Shown here piece after piece: positions 46,745 through 57,100 of a DNA stretch of 64,000 nucleotides (the stretch's first letter is position 1; each line of letters opens with the position of its first letter). A model generated the notes under the pieces. The model was not told the origin of the DNA and did no database searches. It worked only from the letters and a program-made list of their open reading frames with translations. The stretch comes from Watersipora subatra. Taxonomy: Eukaryota; Bryozoa; Gymnolaemata; Cheilostomatida; Watersiporidae. Made by a program: the position numbers and the translations under genes. The stretch covers positions 30,905,870-30,969,869 of the forward strand of contig NC_088712.1 of assembly GCF_963576615.1 (NCBI RefSeq). Reading direction: 5' to 3'.

Positions 46745-47188
46745 GGAATGCCTGGCGTTGCACGGGTATTAAAAATCAGTTTATAAACTATGAGAGGTGA
46801 TGTAGTGGCCTGCCACTTGCTACTAGCCTGGTACATTGCTAATAGGTAATTTGAGTAAGCTTACTAATAAGAGCTACAGTAACTACTTGCACTAATGATT
46901 GATCATGCATAAAACTATTCAGCCGCTCTCCATGGTGTTGCGCATCACGTTGCACCATAACAGAGAGCGGTAGCGTATTTGCACCTATATAACAACATAC
47001 ATCGCCTAGTGAATCCATCAAGCTTGTTTGGCTTAATTAGTAAGCGATTGGACTGGTGAATGGGAGGGTCCGAGGTCAAATCTTCTGTGACACGGATTCT
47101 TTATTCCAAGATTTTAATTGCTATAGCTAGACAAACACAAACGCCAATGCCCAAAAAAGCACAGACAAACTTTGAGAAATATATATAC
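46745..47188 (+). mobile_element. Composite mobile element, best-preserved copy
   Basis: Head GCCTGGCGTTGCACGGGTAT. Body with an inverted repeat around 46920-46970 (CCGCTCTC ... GAGAGCGG). tRNA-like segment 47025-47095 with A-box TGGCTTAATTAGTAAGCG and B-box GGGTCCGAGGTCAAATC. Tail TTCCAAGATTTTAATTGCTA, TAGCTAGACAAACACAAA, then AAACTTTGAGAAATATATAT. Confidence 0.78.
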
Positions 47189-47378
47189 ATCTATGAGATA
47201 CATATACAATATACATCTATGAGATACATATACGATATACATCTATTAGATCCATATACGATATACATCTATGAGATACATATACGATATGCATCTATGA
47301 TATGCATCTATGATATGCATCTATGATATGCATCTATGATATGCATCTATGATATGCATCTATGATATACGTACATCT
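47178..47378. repeat. 26-bp and 13-bp tandem repeats grown from the element tail
   Basis: GAGATACATATACGATATAC ATCTAT-type units pass into seven copies of ATGATATGCATCT. The array starts exactly in the ATATAT tail of the element to its left. Confidence 0.9.
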
Positions 47379-47910
47379 ATGATAACGTAGATTAGACACT
47401 CACTACATTTAAAGGACTCTTATTCAATAACCAGATAAAACATCCTGTTTATCAGTATCGACATTTAATTGTTTTCACGAGATTTAAATGAGAGATGTTT
47501 ATTTGCGTGCTTTTTGGCGCTCAATATTTCATTTTTTTTTTACTATTTTGGCTCTACAGTTTCTATATTTCTATATCGATTGTAAACTTTTGTTTTATAT
47601 TGCTAAAGAATGGTATTATTATTGTTCAATAGAGCTTGGCAGATATTCATACTCTCCGTTATTACGAGCTCTCTGCTTCATTTACATGTACTGTATATTG
47701 CTTACTCCAAGTTGCCTCTTATTATATAAAGTAACACAGCTTCCTTTTATTATATTATAGTATGCTATCTTATGGTATATTATATCAAATGATACATATA
47801 TACTTTATATACATTATATATATTGTATATAATATACATAGTATTTATTATATGTCTTAAATAATATAAAATATGTAATAAATTTCATATAATATAAAAT
47901 ATGGAAGTAC
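47379..47910. other. Intergenic, AT-rich
   Basis: 47750-47900 is TATATA-type low-complexity sequence. No gene. Confidence 0.45.
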
Positions 47911-48187
47911 CCTGGTATTCCGGTGTGCCTTGAGAGATCATCAGATGTAATAACTATGTGTACAATTATTCCAGAATGCTGCAAAATAGTCAATTACACA
48001 AAGGGTTAGCATGTCGGTCTACCAAAAGAGTCAATTACACAAAGGGTTAGCATGTCGGTCTACCAAAAGAGTCAATTACACAAAGGGTTAGCATGTCGGT
48101 CTACCAAAATGAATGTTGCAGATTTGAATCGTTTATGATGCAGTCTTTTTTTCAATTTGCAGCCCAGCACTTATTATAGTAAATGTC
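47911..48187 (+). mobile_element. Second-family SINE-like element with triplicated A-box segment
   Basis: Starts like 20041 (GCCTTGAGAGATCATCA) and ends CTTATTATAGTAAATGT. The segment GTCAATTACACAAAGGGTTA plus GCATGTCGGTCTACCAAAAGA is present three times at exact 41-bp spacing (47989, 48030, 48071). A B-box-like GCAGATTTGAATCG follows at 48117. Ends about 60 bases before the caspase-like exon. Confidence 0.65.
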
Positions 48188-48246
48188 GTGGCATATAATT
48201 TTGATTTTAGTCTAAATTAATTTGTCTTCCCTTTGTTTATTTATAG

Positions 48247-49688
48247 TGGCTTCTGCCAAAGGATCTGAAGACAGAATGAAATACCCCATAACCGAACCAG
48301 GTCTATTTGTAATTATTCATGAGAAGGAGCACAACATTATTTATGAAGGAGAAGATTTTCAAGGAAGAGAGCTCAACTATGGCAGCGATGAGAGACGCAT
48401 TCTCAAGCTGATTCACCCGAAAGCTGAAAAAAAGGGAATAAGGAAGCTTATCGATTACCTGAAACATGAAGAAAAACCGCACAATATCAAGGTTGGAGTG
48501 AATTTGACTAAAGGTGATGGTAAAGATAGCTTTAACTATTTTATGACAAAAGAGGTTCTAGAATACGCAAAGAAACACTCACCATCATTCGTCATGTTCT
48601 TTCTTTTGACCCACGGGTTTGAAAATGGCCGGTTCTTGTTGGCAACGAAGAACACCAAGGGAGCTTCAAGCTCTGAAGGGAATTGCTGCAATGCCATGGC
48701 TCCTGGCGATCCGCATCAAAAGAACTCCAACTGTCATGCTAGACATATCGTTCATGACATAATAGCGAAAGTAGCGACGGAATACCCAAACATTCCAAAA
48801 ATCTTTGTGATTCAAAGCTGTAGAGGAAGCATGTCTGGTATTGAGGAAAAACACAAAACTAAACCAGAGTCAGAACAAGATACTGCAAGTTTGTCAGATG
48901 GTTTGATTGAGCTTTTCATACCAGACATAGAAGATACCCTCGTGCTGCGGGCGTGTGTAGAGAGGTGTGGAGCTTGGGTTTTTTATAGAGAAGATCTACC
49001 AGAAGATTTTCCTGAAGGAGGCTCCCTTCTCATTCAAACCTTTTGTGATGCCGCTGAAGAGCTCATAAAAACTGAAAAAAACTACGAAAAGCTTCTAGAT
49101 GGCTTGAGTAAAAAGGCATCAAATGAAAAAAGCGACATTGTTGAACAGCTAGAAAAGTGTCGAGAAGATGTTACTGGAGGATGGATTATGAACATCTGCC
49201 AGCACACCAGTAATAGAGCTACCAACTACATGCCTGGTGAAATTATTTCATTACCTGGTACTCTCGGACGCATGCTTCAGCAAAGTAAGGAAAAGTTATT
49301 TAGTAACTCTAATAGCATTAACCAGAGCAAGTTGTTAAAAGGACTGAAAGGTTGGAAAACCCACGCTGAAGATCCAAAAGAAATTCAAGAACTGATAGAC
49401 TTATGTGAACACCAGAAAAAAGGAAAAAAACGTGCACTCATAATGCTTGAATATTTATGGAAAAATGTGATAGAGGCCAACCCAGTAAATCCTCTTCAGA
49501 TGTCAGCGAAACAAGCAAGAAATGCAGATACTCAAGCAGCCCTCAATAGAATAATTGCAAATATGAGAGCACATGCTAAAAAAAGAATTGACAAGCAACA
49601 ACCTCACATTAGCAGCTCCCTTTCTCGAAAACTATCCTTTTTAGAAATATTGGATTCACAAAGACGCTTAGGCAACTCTATTAACTGA
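48247..49688 (+). CDS. Caspase-like cysteine protease, large 3'-terminal exon
   Basis: The exon begins at 48247 after acceptor TTGTTTATTTATAG. The first in-frame Met of the exon is at 48276, giving 470 residues. An open frame also runs back to 48222, but that part is the intron end. Residue numbers here count from 48222. Features: GLFVII (27-32), YGSDERRILKL (53-63), catalytic His131 in FFLLTHGFENG, Cys200 in IFVIQSCRGS, CGAWV (249-253), GSLLIQTFC (267-275), closing KQQPHISSSLSRKLSF (458-473). As in the gene at 27527-28917, the two substrate-Asp-binding arginines are gone (Asn52 and Val253) and about 180 residues lie between IQTFC and KQQP, sharing GGWIMNICQ and MLEYLW blocks. The linker does contain Asp residues (220, 226). 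The last residues GNSIN come from a tandem repeat. Upstream exon and any prodomain not found. Confidence 0.88.
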
Positions 49689-49782
49689 AAGGATAAGGCA
49701 ACTCTATTAACTGAAAGGATAAGGCAACTCTATTAACTGAAAGGGTAAGGCAACTCTATTAACTGAAAGGGTAAGCCAACTT
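49671..49782. repeat. 26-bp tandem repeat carrying the caspase-like stop codon
   Basis: Copies at 49671, 49697, 49723 and 49749 (GGCAACTCTATTAACTGAAA plus GGATAA). The first copy supplies the last codons and the TGA stop at 49686-49688. Confidence 0.93.
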
Positions 49783-49940
49783 CAGATAACTGCAACATAG
49801 TCGAGCGAGTCATGCTGAAATACATTACTAATATATGTATAACTTCTTTCAACAACTATGTGTTTTCCGTTGAGTATCGTAACGCTAGCAGGAGCTGTAG
49901 AGATGACACCAGTTACAAAACTGTCTGTTATTTTTAAATA

Positions 49941-50425
49941 ACTAGCTGGGCTACCCGGCATTGCCTGGGTAGTAAACAAGTCTTTGGAGAAAAATTGATT
50001 TGTATTTAACATATAACAACATTTGCCATTCGAACTTTCAAACTACATATCATAGAGAGAAGTGTAGTTGAAATAAATTAAGAAAAAAAATAAAAACCAC
50101 TGTAGAAGGTTGTCCAACTTTGTCAAACAACTAACTTTCAAACTCCATATCATGAGAAAAAGTTTTGTGCTAGGCAACTAAATTATAAATAAATAAAACA
50201 ACTGTAAAGGTTTTTAAATAACTGTAAGTTTAAAATTTTATAACTTGAAAGAAGTGTTTCGTTGAAATAAATTAGAAATAAAAATGTAAAAACATTTAAT
50301 TGTAAAATCATTAGCAAATAATGGCTAAATAGTCTATTTCGCTACAATTACAATGAAAAATTATTTGGTATACAATTATGATTTCAGTTCGTTTCAGTGT
50401 TGGCATGCGAAAATATCATAGGCTA
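49941..50425 (+). mobile_element. Composite element, head and body only
   Basis: Head ACTAGCTGGGCTACCCGGCA followed by CCTGGGTAGT. The body matches 12480-12710 (fragments ACTTTCAAACTACATATCAT and GCTACAATTACAATG). The tRNA-like part and AT tail are missing. Confidence 0.7.
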
Positions 50426-50446
50426 TAGACTTGCATAGAGTGGTAG

Positions 50447-50477
50447 AAAAACCCATAGTCTTTATCTATGGGTTTTT
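50447..50477. repeat. Perfect hairpin, 12-bp arms
   Basis: AAAAACCCATAG, seven-base loop TCTTTAT, then the exact complement CTATGGGTTTTT. Confidence 0.9.
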
Positions 50478-51535
50478 AAATGCAATCACCTCCTGGGAAA
50501 AATCATCATCATTAAAAATAGTACCAAAATACTATGGTAACCTTAGTAACTATAGTTACCTACAATGACTTTAGTGCATTTTGTGGTTATGATTCGCAAG
50601 ATAGTGTAACATTACAATGCACTATGTGAAGAGTTCTTACCTTCTGACCTGTGTAGCCAGCAAAACTTTAAAAATACTGCTGTTCAGTAGGACCTTGATC
50701 AATGCCCTTGATCATATGTGTACACATATCCATCAAGGTCAAGATTAATAGTGTAGGTAGTAGTGTTATTATTCCAAAATACTGTGCCCTGTAATATTGA
50801 ATGATGTTAGTATTAGACTTTGTACAAAGATATATCTGTATAACACTAACAGGGAAAAATTATCAAAAATACAATATCACAGAAGTAAGCAGATTAGCAT
50901 CAAGTTCCACATACAAAAGCAATGTTGCGTATTAAGTCAAATAAAACCACATAATATAGTACACACTTACAATTATTAACCTGTATCAGTAAAAGAATGC
51001 TCTACATTATTGATTGCACATGTGTGGGAATCAGGGCTCTACAAATGTATCCATACATCATTTAATTAGAAGAAAATTACTCTCAACAAGAAAACTTACA
51101 GAACATAAATAAGAACAGTTTTACAGACTCATTTAATAAAAAATAGTAGTATTCCGCAAGTGGCATATCAAATTTAAGTTTTGCATAAAGTCCATACAAA
51201 ATTGTCAACACATAAACTTTACTTTACATTAATAAACTTTTAGAACTTAGCATCTGAAACGACTTACATTAGCAGTAGTCTATAGTAGTCACGTATAGCA
51301 GATATGAAGCTAGACCACTTCATCAACCATCTTCCAACAACAAGATGTGGTATAATCCATACACAAAGCTTTATAATATCTCAGCTATTTGAACCGAACA
51401 GCTGAGATATTATCAAAAAGCATAAGCCTTAGCTTGTTTCCAAATACAATAATTATCAAGAGAACATTTTGCCAATGTAATCCTATTCATACTTTAACAG
51501 GTAACAGTTACGATATAAGCTTGTCTTTTATTTGT
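50478..51535. other. Intergenic; one perfect inverted repeat
   Basis: 51373-51386 (ATAATATCTCAGCT) and 51400-51413 are exact inverted copies 13 bases apart. Otherwise AT-rich without features. Confidence 0.5.
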
Positions 51536-52313
51536 AATACTATAGTACCTATGCTATAGTACCTATGCTATAGTACCTATACTATAGTACCTATGCTATA
51601 GTACCTATGCTATAGTACCTATACTATAGCACCTATACTATAGTACCTATGCTATAGTACCTATACTAATAATAGTACCTATGCTATAGTACCTATGCTA
51701 TAGTACCTATACTATATAGTACCTATGCTATGGTACCTACGCTATGGTACCTACGCTATAGTACCTACGCTATAGTACCTACGCTATAGTACCTACGCTA
51801 TAGTACCTACGCTATAGTACCTACGCTATAGTACCTACGCTATAGTACCTACGCTATAGTACCTATACTATAATACCTATGCTATAGTACCTATGCTATA
51901 ATACCTATGCTATAGTACCTATGCTATAATACCTATGCTATAGTACCTATGCTATAGTACCTATGCTATAGTACCTACGCTATAGTACCTACGCTATAGT
52001 ACATACTCTATAGTACCTATACTATAATACCTATGCTATAGTACCTATGCTATAATACCTATGCTATAGTACCTATACTATAATACCTATGCTATAGTAC
52101 CTATGCTATAATACCTATGCTATAGTACCTATGCTATAGTACCTATGCTATAGTACCTACGCTATAGTACCTACGCTATAGTACATACTCTATAGTACCT
52201 ATACTATAATACCTATGCTATAGTACCTATGCTATAATACCTATGCTATAGTACCTATACTATAGTACCTATGCTATAGTACCTATGCTATAGTACCTAT
52301 GCTATAGGAACTA
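51536..52313. repeat. 14-bp minisatellite with higher-order structure, about 55 copies
   Basis: Unit ATAGTACCTATGCT with T/C and G/A variants. A rare variant block (ACATACTCTATAG) recurs 182 bases apart (52001 and 52183), that is 13 units, with matching neighbours on both sides. This shows a 182-bp higher-order duplication. Confidence 0.95.
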
Positions 52314-52470
52314 TTACTACTAAGAGATGCACACCAAATGGATAAATTATGTTTTGAGTTGCCCAGGTTAACTGAAATGTCCTACAGCAAGGTGTTCAGC
52401 ACTAAGCAATCCAGCAACAATTCATGGTTTAAAGTGGTCTTTTGAACGTCAGCAGACCTAGGATGGCAGC
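52314..52470. other. Spacer between arrays
   Basis: Nothing recognised. Confidence 0.35.
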
Positions 52471-53254
52471 GAATGTACTCCAGTAATCGTGCTGGTATGT
52501 TAGAGGGAATCTGTACTCCAGTAATAGTTCTGGTATGTTAGAGGGAATGTGTACTCCAGTAATCGTGCTGGTATGTTAGAGGGAATGTGTACTCCAGTAA
52601 TCGTGCTGGTATGTTAGAGGGAATGTGTACTCCAGTAATAGTGCTGGTATGTTAGAGGGAATGTGTACTCCAGTAATCGTGCTGGTATGTTAGAGGGAAT
52701 GTGTGTACTCCAGTAATAGTGCTGGTATGTTAGAGGGAATGTGTACTCCAGTAATAGTGCTGGTATGTTAGAGGGAATGTGTACTCCAGTAATCGTGCTG
52801 GTATGTTAGAGGGAATGTGTACTCCAGTAATCGTGCTGGTATGTTAGAGGGAATGTGTACTCCAGTAATCGTGCTGGTATGTTAGAGGGAATGTGTACTC
52901 CAGTAATAGTGCTGGTATGTTAGAGGGAATGTGTACTCCAGTAATAGTGCTGGTATGTTAGAGGGAATGTGTACTCCAGTAATAGTGCTGGTATGTTAAA
53001 GGGAATGTGTACTCCAGTCATAGTGCTGGTTTGTTAGAGGGAATGTGTACTCCAGTAATAGTGCTGGTATGTTAGAGGAAATGTGTACTCCGGTAATAGT
53101 GCTGGTATGTTAGAGGGAATGTGTACTCCGGTAATAGTGCTGGTATGTTAGAGGGAATGTGTACTCCGGTAATAGTGCTGGTATGTTAGAGGGAATGTGT
53201 ACTCCGGTAATAGTGCTGGTATGTTAGAGGGAATTTGTACCCCAGTAATAGTAG
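52471..53254. repeat. 38-bp minisatellite, about 20 copies
   Basis: Unit begins GTGTACTCCAGTAATCGTGC and is 38 bp long, with C/A variation at one site and CCGG variants clustered at the right end. Confidence 0.95.
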
Positions 53255-53334
53255 CCTACTAGTATGCTGCAATGTGTGCCATAATAATAGAACTATACCT
53301 TGAGTGTTAGGAGTGTTAGTGTCCTTTCATTCAT

Positions 53335-53460
53335 TGTTGTAGGTAGAGCACCAGAGGTGTTGGTATGATGTACAAAGTTGTGTACTAAAGCATTAGCGTT
53401 GGTATGATGTACAGAGTTGTGTACCAAAGCATTGCCTCTGGTATTTATGGTGAATTGTGT
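53335..53460. repeat. About 50-bp direct repeat, 2 copies
   Basis: GTTGGTATGATGTACAAAGT and GTTGGTATGATGTACAGAGT with similar surroundings. Confidence 0.8.
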
Positions 53461-53527
53461 GCCATAGAATGGCATATGCTACAGTGGAGTGTGTTGCTAC
53501 AGGCATGCCGGGATGTAATGTGATGAC

Positions 53528-53873
53528 TAGTGCTGCACGATAAAACGATATAATTCGATGTGACGATATATTTCAGCGGTCGATTTTATACTTGGTCAGT
53601 TTTTAAATCAATATGAAAATCGAAGCCTCAAAATATCGAATATTAAAATATAGGCTTATTTTATTTTGCAAAACTGGAGTTGTCCATTCTTCTAATTGTA
53701 AAGAGGGCACAACTCCTTATTTCAACCGATGTTAACCAAAATCCTCTCATATCGTTCGTGTTAAAGCCTATCACTATATATCGAAAGAAGACAACTCCAA
53801 TGTTTGATATTTTTCAATATATTTCTAGAGACCAAATAATCAAATGTACATGCAAAGATATTGTGCAGCACTA
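53528..53873. mobile_element. hAT-type MITE, 346 bp
   Basis: Ends TAGTGCTGCACGATA and, in complement, TAGTGCTGCACAATA. Perfect 8-bp target duplication GTGATGAC at 53520-53527 and 53874-53881. No coding frame. It lies about 150 bases beyond the stop codon of the SMPDL3-like gene, possibly in its 3' UTR. Confidence 0.96.
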
Positions 53874-54024
53874 GTGATGACCGTGTACTGGAAACATAAG
53901 ATTGGGGTAATCATACATAACATCCCACAATCTTGTAAACATTCACATACTTTCATTTTAAAAAGTTACAAAGGTACGTTAGTGGTAAACAAAAGCTTTC
54001 ACTAAGCAACGTAGAGAACAGTTT

Positions 54025-54172
54025 CTATCCACAATAAGCAATGTAGAGAAGAGCAGTTATCCACAATAAAGTGAGATCAAATCTAAGATGCTGCCCCTTA
54101 CTGGTTATGGCTGCTACACATGCTTTTGCTCCTGTCTGGCTCACTTCAAAGATGGCACAAGACAATCCAGCT
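54025..54172 (-). CDS. SMPDL3-like last exon
   Basis: Acceptor AATCTTGCAG in phase 2. Encodes AGLSCAIFEVSQTGAKACVA then AITSKGQHLRFDL and the hydrophobic tail, stop TAG at 54027-54025. The tail and stop fall in a 32-33-bp tandem duplication (about 54010-54073). Confidence 0.8.
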
Positions 54173-57100
54173 CTGCAAGATTAGATGTAGTTTGACATAC
54201 CAACATTTCTACTCTCAAACATATTTATCAAAGTTCAAGTAGTTTATTTTAAAATAGACAAAATTGGTAAATATATGAATGATCACATCATGCTTCATAT
54301 TATGACAAGCTCAAGCAGGTTGTTGATTTGTCAGGTATGTAAAGCTTTAATCGCTACTGCGTGATCTATCAGCAATTGATTGCCATGAATAGGAAATTGA
54401 CAGAGGCTGCTTGTACCATTGGGTCAATGTACAAATCTCATGTATGCTTGAATCTTGGAGTTATTCTTTGCACCACTTTTTGCCATAGCATTCAATATGG
54501 TAACTCCTCTTTCGATTAGAGAATAAACCATAAACAACATAATAACAGGTTTTTAGCCGTCGAAGGTCTGCTTAGCCCACCACAAGCAGAGGCCATGAAC
54601 ATTTTAATGAGCATTGTGGGAGCAATGTGTCTGGAGCACGGCATTGTGGGAGCGATGTGTCTGGGGCACGGCATTGTGGGAGCGATGTGTCTGGGGCACG
54701 GCATTGTGAGAGCGATGTGTCTGTGGCACGGCATTGTGGGAGCGATGTGTCTGGGGTGCGGCATTGTGGGAGCGATGTGTTTGGGGCACGGCATTGTGGG
54801 AGCGATGTGTCTGGGGCACGGCATTCTGGTAGCGATGTGTTTGGGACACGGCATTGTGGGAGCGATGTGTCTGGGGCGTGGCATTGTGGGAGCAATGTGT
54901 CTGGGGCACGGCATTGTGGGAGCGATGTGTCTGGGGCACGGCATTGTGGGAGCGATGTGTCTGGGACATGGCATTGTGGGAGCGATGTGTCTGGGGCACG
55001 GCATTGTGGGAGCAATGTGTCGGGGGCACGGCATTGTGGGAGCGATGTGTCGGGGGCACGGCATTGTGGGAGCGATGTGTCGGGGGCACAGCGTTGTGGG
55101 AGCAATGGCTTCATTTTTATGACACATAATCCACAAGCTTGCGTCATTCAAAAAATCCACCTGAACTCTGACTTTCTGTTCAAAGGTCAAGAGCTATAGA
55201 CCACTGAGCCCTGGCTGCAGTTTAAATTATTCCTTTTTATTAATCAACCAAAGACGATCATAAATAAATTAAAGATGCAGAAACTGTTATCGACACGCCA
55301 TGTTTAGGTTTTTGGGTTTTTACTGTCTTTGTCAATGAGCATTAGTCTTATTCCTTAGACATGCTACAGATGATGAAATGTCGGGCCAGATAACTTTAAA
55401 TAAGCTTCATAGGGTACGATGGAGGAGGTAATGTTTTCCTGAAACTAACTGCAATCTGCATCTTTTTGAGTGAGTGAATTATTATTTTTTTAATACATTA
55501 TTTATTGTGATACTCGACATTCATAACAAAAAAGCATGTTTTTCAAGACGTACCACACACTAATCTAGATATGAAGCTAAAATATAATATGAAGGATAGA
55601 ACATAAGCAATTGAATGTGAAAAATATATTGTGCTGATTCCGTGACTAGTAACAAAAAACGAACATAAAACAAATACGACATTTGATGAGCATTTACAGG
55701 CGGTTACAGTATTAGCAGGTATAGTAGTAATATCATATGATTTGTCCAAAAGAGCATGGTATTGGTGTTGTTGTTGGATGGCATACAGAGAGTTAGGGTT
55801 ATGCAAATTGGCAAAAAAGATAAAGTTTAAGGTTAGTTTTAAAAGAGTTAAGGGCCATGGCTCATAATTTTTTGGGAAGAGAGTTGAAGTTTCTCAAAAT
55901 GTTTAGGTTTAATTGGTTATGATGTGAGAAGCTATTGAGTAGGGTGTGGAGTGGGCCATTATGTCTAGTTTATAAGAACATGAATGTATTACACTCAACT
56001 TCTCATAAATGCATCCGGTAAACAATACGGTGGAAGTCAGCCGGCCCTGTGTCCAAACAAGCCACAGGGAGTTGTCTGAACAATGTGAGGGCAACTCCCT
56101 AATCATTACTCTATCTGTTAGTACCAGTCTGAGCAAACAGTCATTCATCATTCATCAACCAGTTTCAACTATCAAAGTCGGTTCATAAAACCAACTTGTC
56201 ACAAGTTGCGATCAGATACCACATGATTGAGCCTACTGTGTGATTCAAGCATTGAAGGTTAAATACCTAGCGATACAAGGTACCTACTATTGATACTGAA
56301 AATGACATGGAGAATGGAGCTCTTTTTGTAAATAAACCATTGCATGGAGTATGGGGAAAAGTTCTCCTAATAAACAAGCATTTAAACAAAGAATAGCCAC
56401 ATCCATACACTAAACCACGATTATGTAATTGTGCAATCAGCATGCATTGAGTAAATAAACACAAACATTGTCTGGCATAAACGAACAGATTGAAATATCA
56501 CAATGAATAAAATAATGAAATGCTACTAGCTGAAAGTAATAGAATGAAACTGAATAAAATACAATAATATGTCATATAAAAGATTTATGTTCAACTATCA
56601 CTGCACCTTCTCCCACTACAGTATTTATTCCATATGTAAATACATATATAATATTCTTGACTACTGTACAGTTGATAGATTAGTGTGGTGATCCATAAAA
56701 GAGTCTTTCAGGCTTCCCTTACAACAGGAGACTTGCTGAAACGTGCTAGAACCTGCTGAAGATAAACTATTCTGAGCTTACTCCTACTTTTCAAAGCTTC
56801 CTGCTACAGTGACTTAAACCTCAGTGTATAATGCAGGTTGATTGTCTCAATACTCAACAATTTACCTGCAGTCATCGTCGCAGGACTCCACATCTTTCTT
56901 ACAGTAATATGATTGGAGGTACTCCGAGAGCTTTTTGTCATCTCTGATAGACTCGGCCACCTACCATTACAAAATACTACAGGTTTGAAGGGCAGCAGTG
57001 GTCTAGTGGTCTAACACTCCTGACCTACAAACAACGGGCCGGGGTTCAATCCCCAACACGGCTACTGGTAGTGATAGAAATCACATCTAACCTTAAATTG

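Noticed and set aside
47025-47100. Functional tRNA gene
   Set aside because: The tRNA-like segment recurs in the same order within several mobile-element copies and cannot form a full cloverleaf.
48222-48275. N-terminal MSSLCLFIVA as start of the second caspase-like protein
   Set aside because: These codons lie across the polypyrimidine tract and AG acceptor of the intron, and the paralog has its acceptor at the matching place.
54516-55199. Overlapping 160-220-codon frames on both strands
   Set aside because: All are readings of the 30-bp minisatellite inside an intron.
56990-57075. Functional tRNA gene
   Set aside because: A and B boxes and a perfect T-arm are present, but the acceptor stem does not pair and a SINE-type body follows.
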